Shown in pieces: positions 51,097-51,774 of a stretch of DNA of 51,774 nt. Source of the DNA: Verrucomicrobiota bacterium (lineage in GTDB: Bacteria > Verrucomicrobiota > Verrucomicrobiia > Chthoniobacterales > SZAS-18); assembly GCA_019241085.1 (NCBI GenBank), contig JAFAXH010000122.1, positions 1 to 51,774 of the forward strand, read 5' to 3'. Position numbers and translations under genes: made by a program. How positions within the stretch are numbered: position 1 is the stretch's first letter; each line of letters opens with the position of its first letter. The notes beneath the pieces were generated by a model. The model did not search any database, was not told where the DNA came from, and saw only the letters and a program-made list of their open reading frames with translations.

Positions 51097-51726
51097 TCAG
51101 GCCGCGAGAGCCGCCGGCGTCGCGTCGTCGATGGCGTCGCTCGCCACCCAGCGGCAGAGCGCCGCGGAAACCCGGCCCAACTGAAAGCCAAGCGGGCCGG
51201 CCCATTGCTGCACTGAATCCACCAAGCCTGCCCGCGTGAACACCTCCACGGCGTGCGCGAGCATCAGGCCGGGCACGGTCTGGCCCTGGCCGGCGGCGAA
51301 CAGCGCGCGTTGCAGCGCGAAGCCCGTCGCGGGTCGGTCGGCCACGAGGCGATGCGCCACGGCACGCAAGAGTTCCAGGAAATCCTCGCCGCCTTGGCCC
51401 GCGCGGCAAAACGTTTCGAGACCGGCGAACGTGGTTTCCACCAGCTCCAAGCCCGGTTCGCCGCCACCCGCGCCAAAGCCCGCCACGCCCGAGGCTGGTT
51501 CCGCCACGCGCAACAAGCCAAGCCGGCCAAAACGCTCCAGCATTTCGCGAAAATCCTGCTCGTCCCACCCGTTTTCGGACGCCAGTTCGACGAGTTGATC
51601 GGCTTCGAGATAAGGGTCGTCGAACGCGAGAAATGCCGCATAAACCTGACGAAAAATCCGCCACTCAGGGTCGTTCAAAGCGGCACGCTGCCTGGCAATG
51701 GCGGGGACGGAGAGCACGGGAGACAT
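51097..51726 (-). CDS. unrecognised helical protein
   Basis: A 209-residue protein that I do not recognise. The N-terminus MSPVLSVPAIARQRAALNDPEWRIF leads into a helical region with a winged-helix-like segment (about 40-75, ADQLVELASENGWDEQDFREMLERFGRLGLL). A Gly-rich loop follows (about 80-92), then a helical C-terminal half with alternating Ala/Leu. There is no signal peptide. It lies 125 bases upstream of the YciF-like gene on the same strand (transcription runs leftward), so the two may be co-transcribed. The ATG at 51726 is the only start near the head of the frame. Confidence 0.6.
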   Translation of the reverse strand: MSPVLSVPAIARQRAALNDPEWRIFRQVYAAFLAFDDPYLEADQLVELASENGWDEQDFREMLERFGRLGLLRVAEPASGVAGFGAGGGEPGLELVETTFAGLETFCRAGQGGEDFLELLRAVAHRLVADRPATGFALQRALFAAGQGQTVPGLMLAHAVEVFTRAGLVDSVQQWAGPLGFQLGRVSAALCRWVASDAIDDATPAALAA

Positions 51727-51774
51727 GGCGAACCGGGACGCGGGAAAATAAATTTCTTCTCTGGTAGAGCAGCT

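Overview
The window is GC-rich chromosomal DNA, apparently from a member of the PVC group, most likely a Verrucomicrobiota bacterium. The inference rests on an adjacent DUF1501/DUF1800 gene pair with a Tat signal, several large Ser/Thr kinases, REP palindromes with a REP-associated (Y1) transposase, and many spacer inverted repeats. No rRNA or tRNA was seen, so the taxonomic call is an inference.

Layout. 1-3334: tail of a possible upstream gene, an orphan addiction-module antitoxin with a truncated toxin, a secreted S1/P1-type nuclease, a fibronectin-III protein, and an array of fifteen 21-bp repeats. 3335-11318: a type I restriction-modification operon in the order hsdR, nucleotidyltransferase, small ORF, hsdS, AbrB-type antitoxin, Doc toxin, hsdM, mostly joined by start/stop overlaps. 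11367-14363: NYN-domain nuclease, DUF4336 protein, a PD-(D/E)XK-like protein and an FMN reductase. 14456-20636: CHASE2-like membrane protein, DUF1501 and DUF1800 proteins, and a beta-CASP RNA-processing hydrolase. 20663-27066: a hybrid histidine kinase, two glycosyltransferases, a beta-hydroxyacid dehydrogenase and a zinc-ribbon membrane protein. 27605-30095: tilS and serS. 30471-38223: secreted CAP protein, a large hybrid sensor kinase, a cellulose-synthase-like glycosyltransferase, an L,D-transpeptidase and rpsT. 38251-42266: purK, an MFS transporter, a secreted hydrolase and a fasciclin protein. 42668-50354: a TIR-kinase-pseudokinase-FHA protein, a second membrane kinase with a PEGA-like tail, and an outer-membrane barrel. 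50462-51726: a YciF-like ferritin-fold protein and an unrecognised protein.

The most striking feature is the restriction operon. All three subunit genes carry REP-type palindromes inserted in frame, and hsdR also carries a whole REP-associated transposase of about 258 codons, in frame and bounded by inverted REP arms, without losing its reading frame. This palindrome family was seen nowhere else in the window. An 88-bp second copy of the hsdR 3' end lies just before hsdS and overlaps its start codon. It marks where a nucleotidyltransferase cassette was added at the end of hsdR. A second notable protein is the 1200-residue TIR-kinase fusion, whose TIR domain has Gln at the position where I expect the catalytic Glu and whose second kinase domain lacks key catalytic residues.

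Most spacers longer than 150 bp hold a long inverted repeat; several different families occur. Functions are read from motifs only; no database search was possible.
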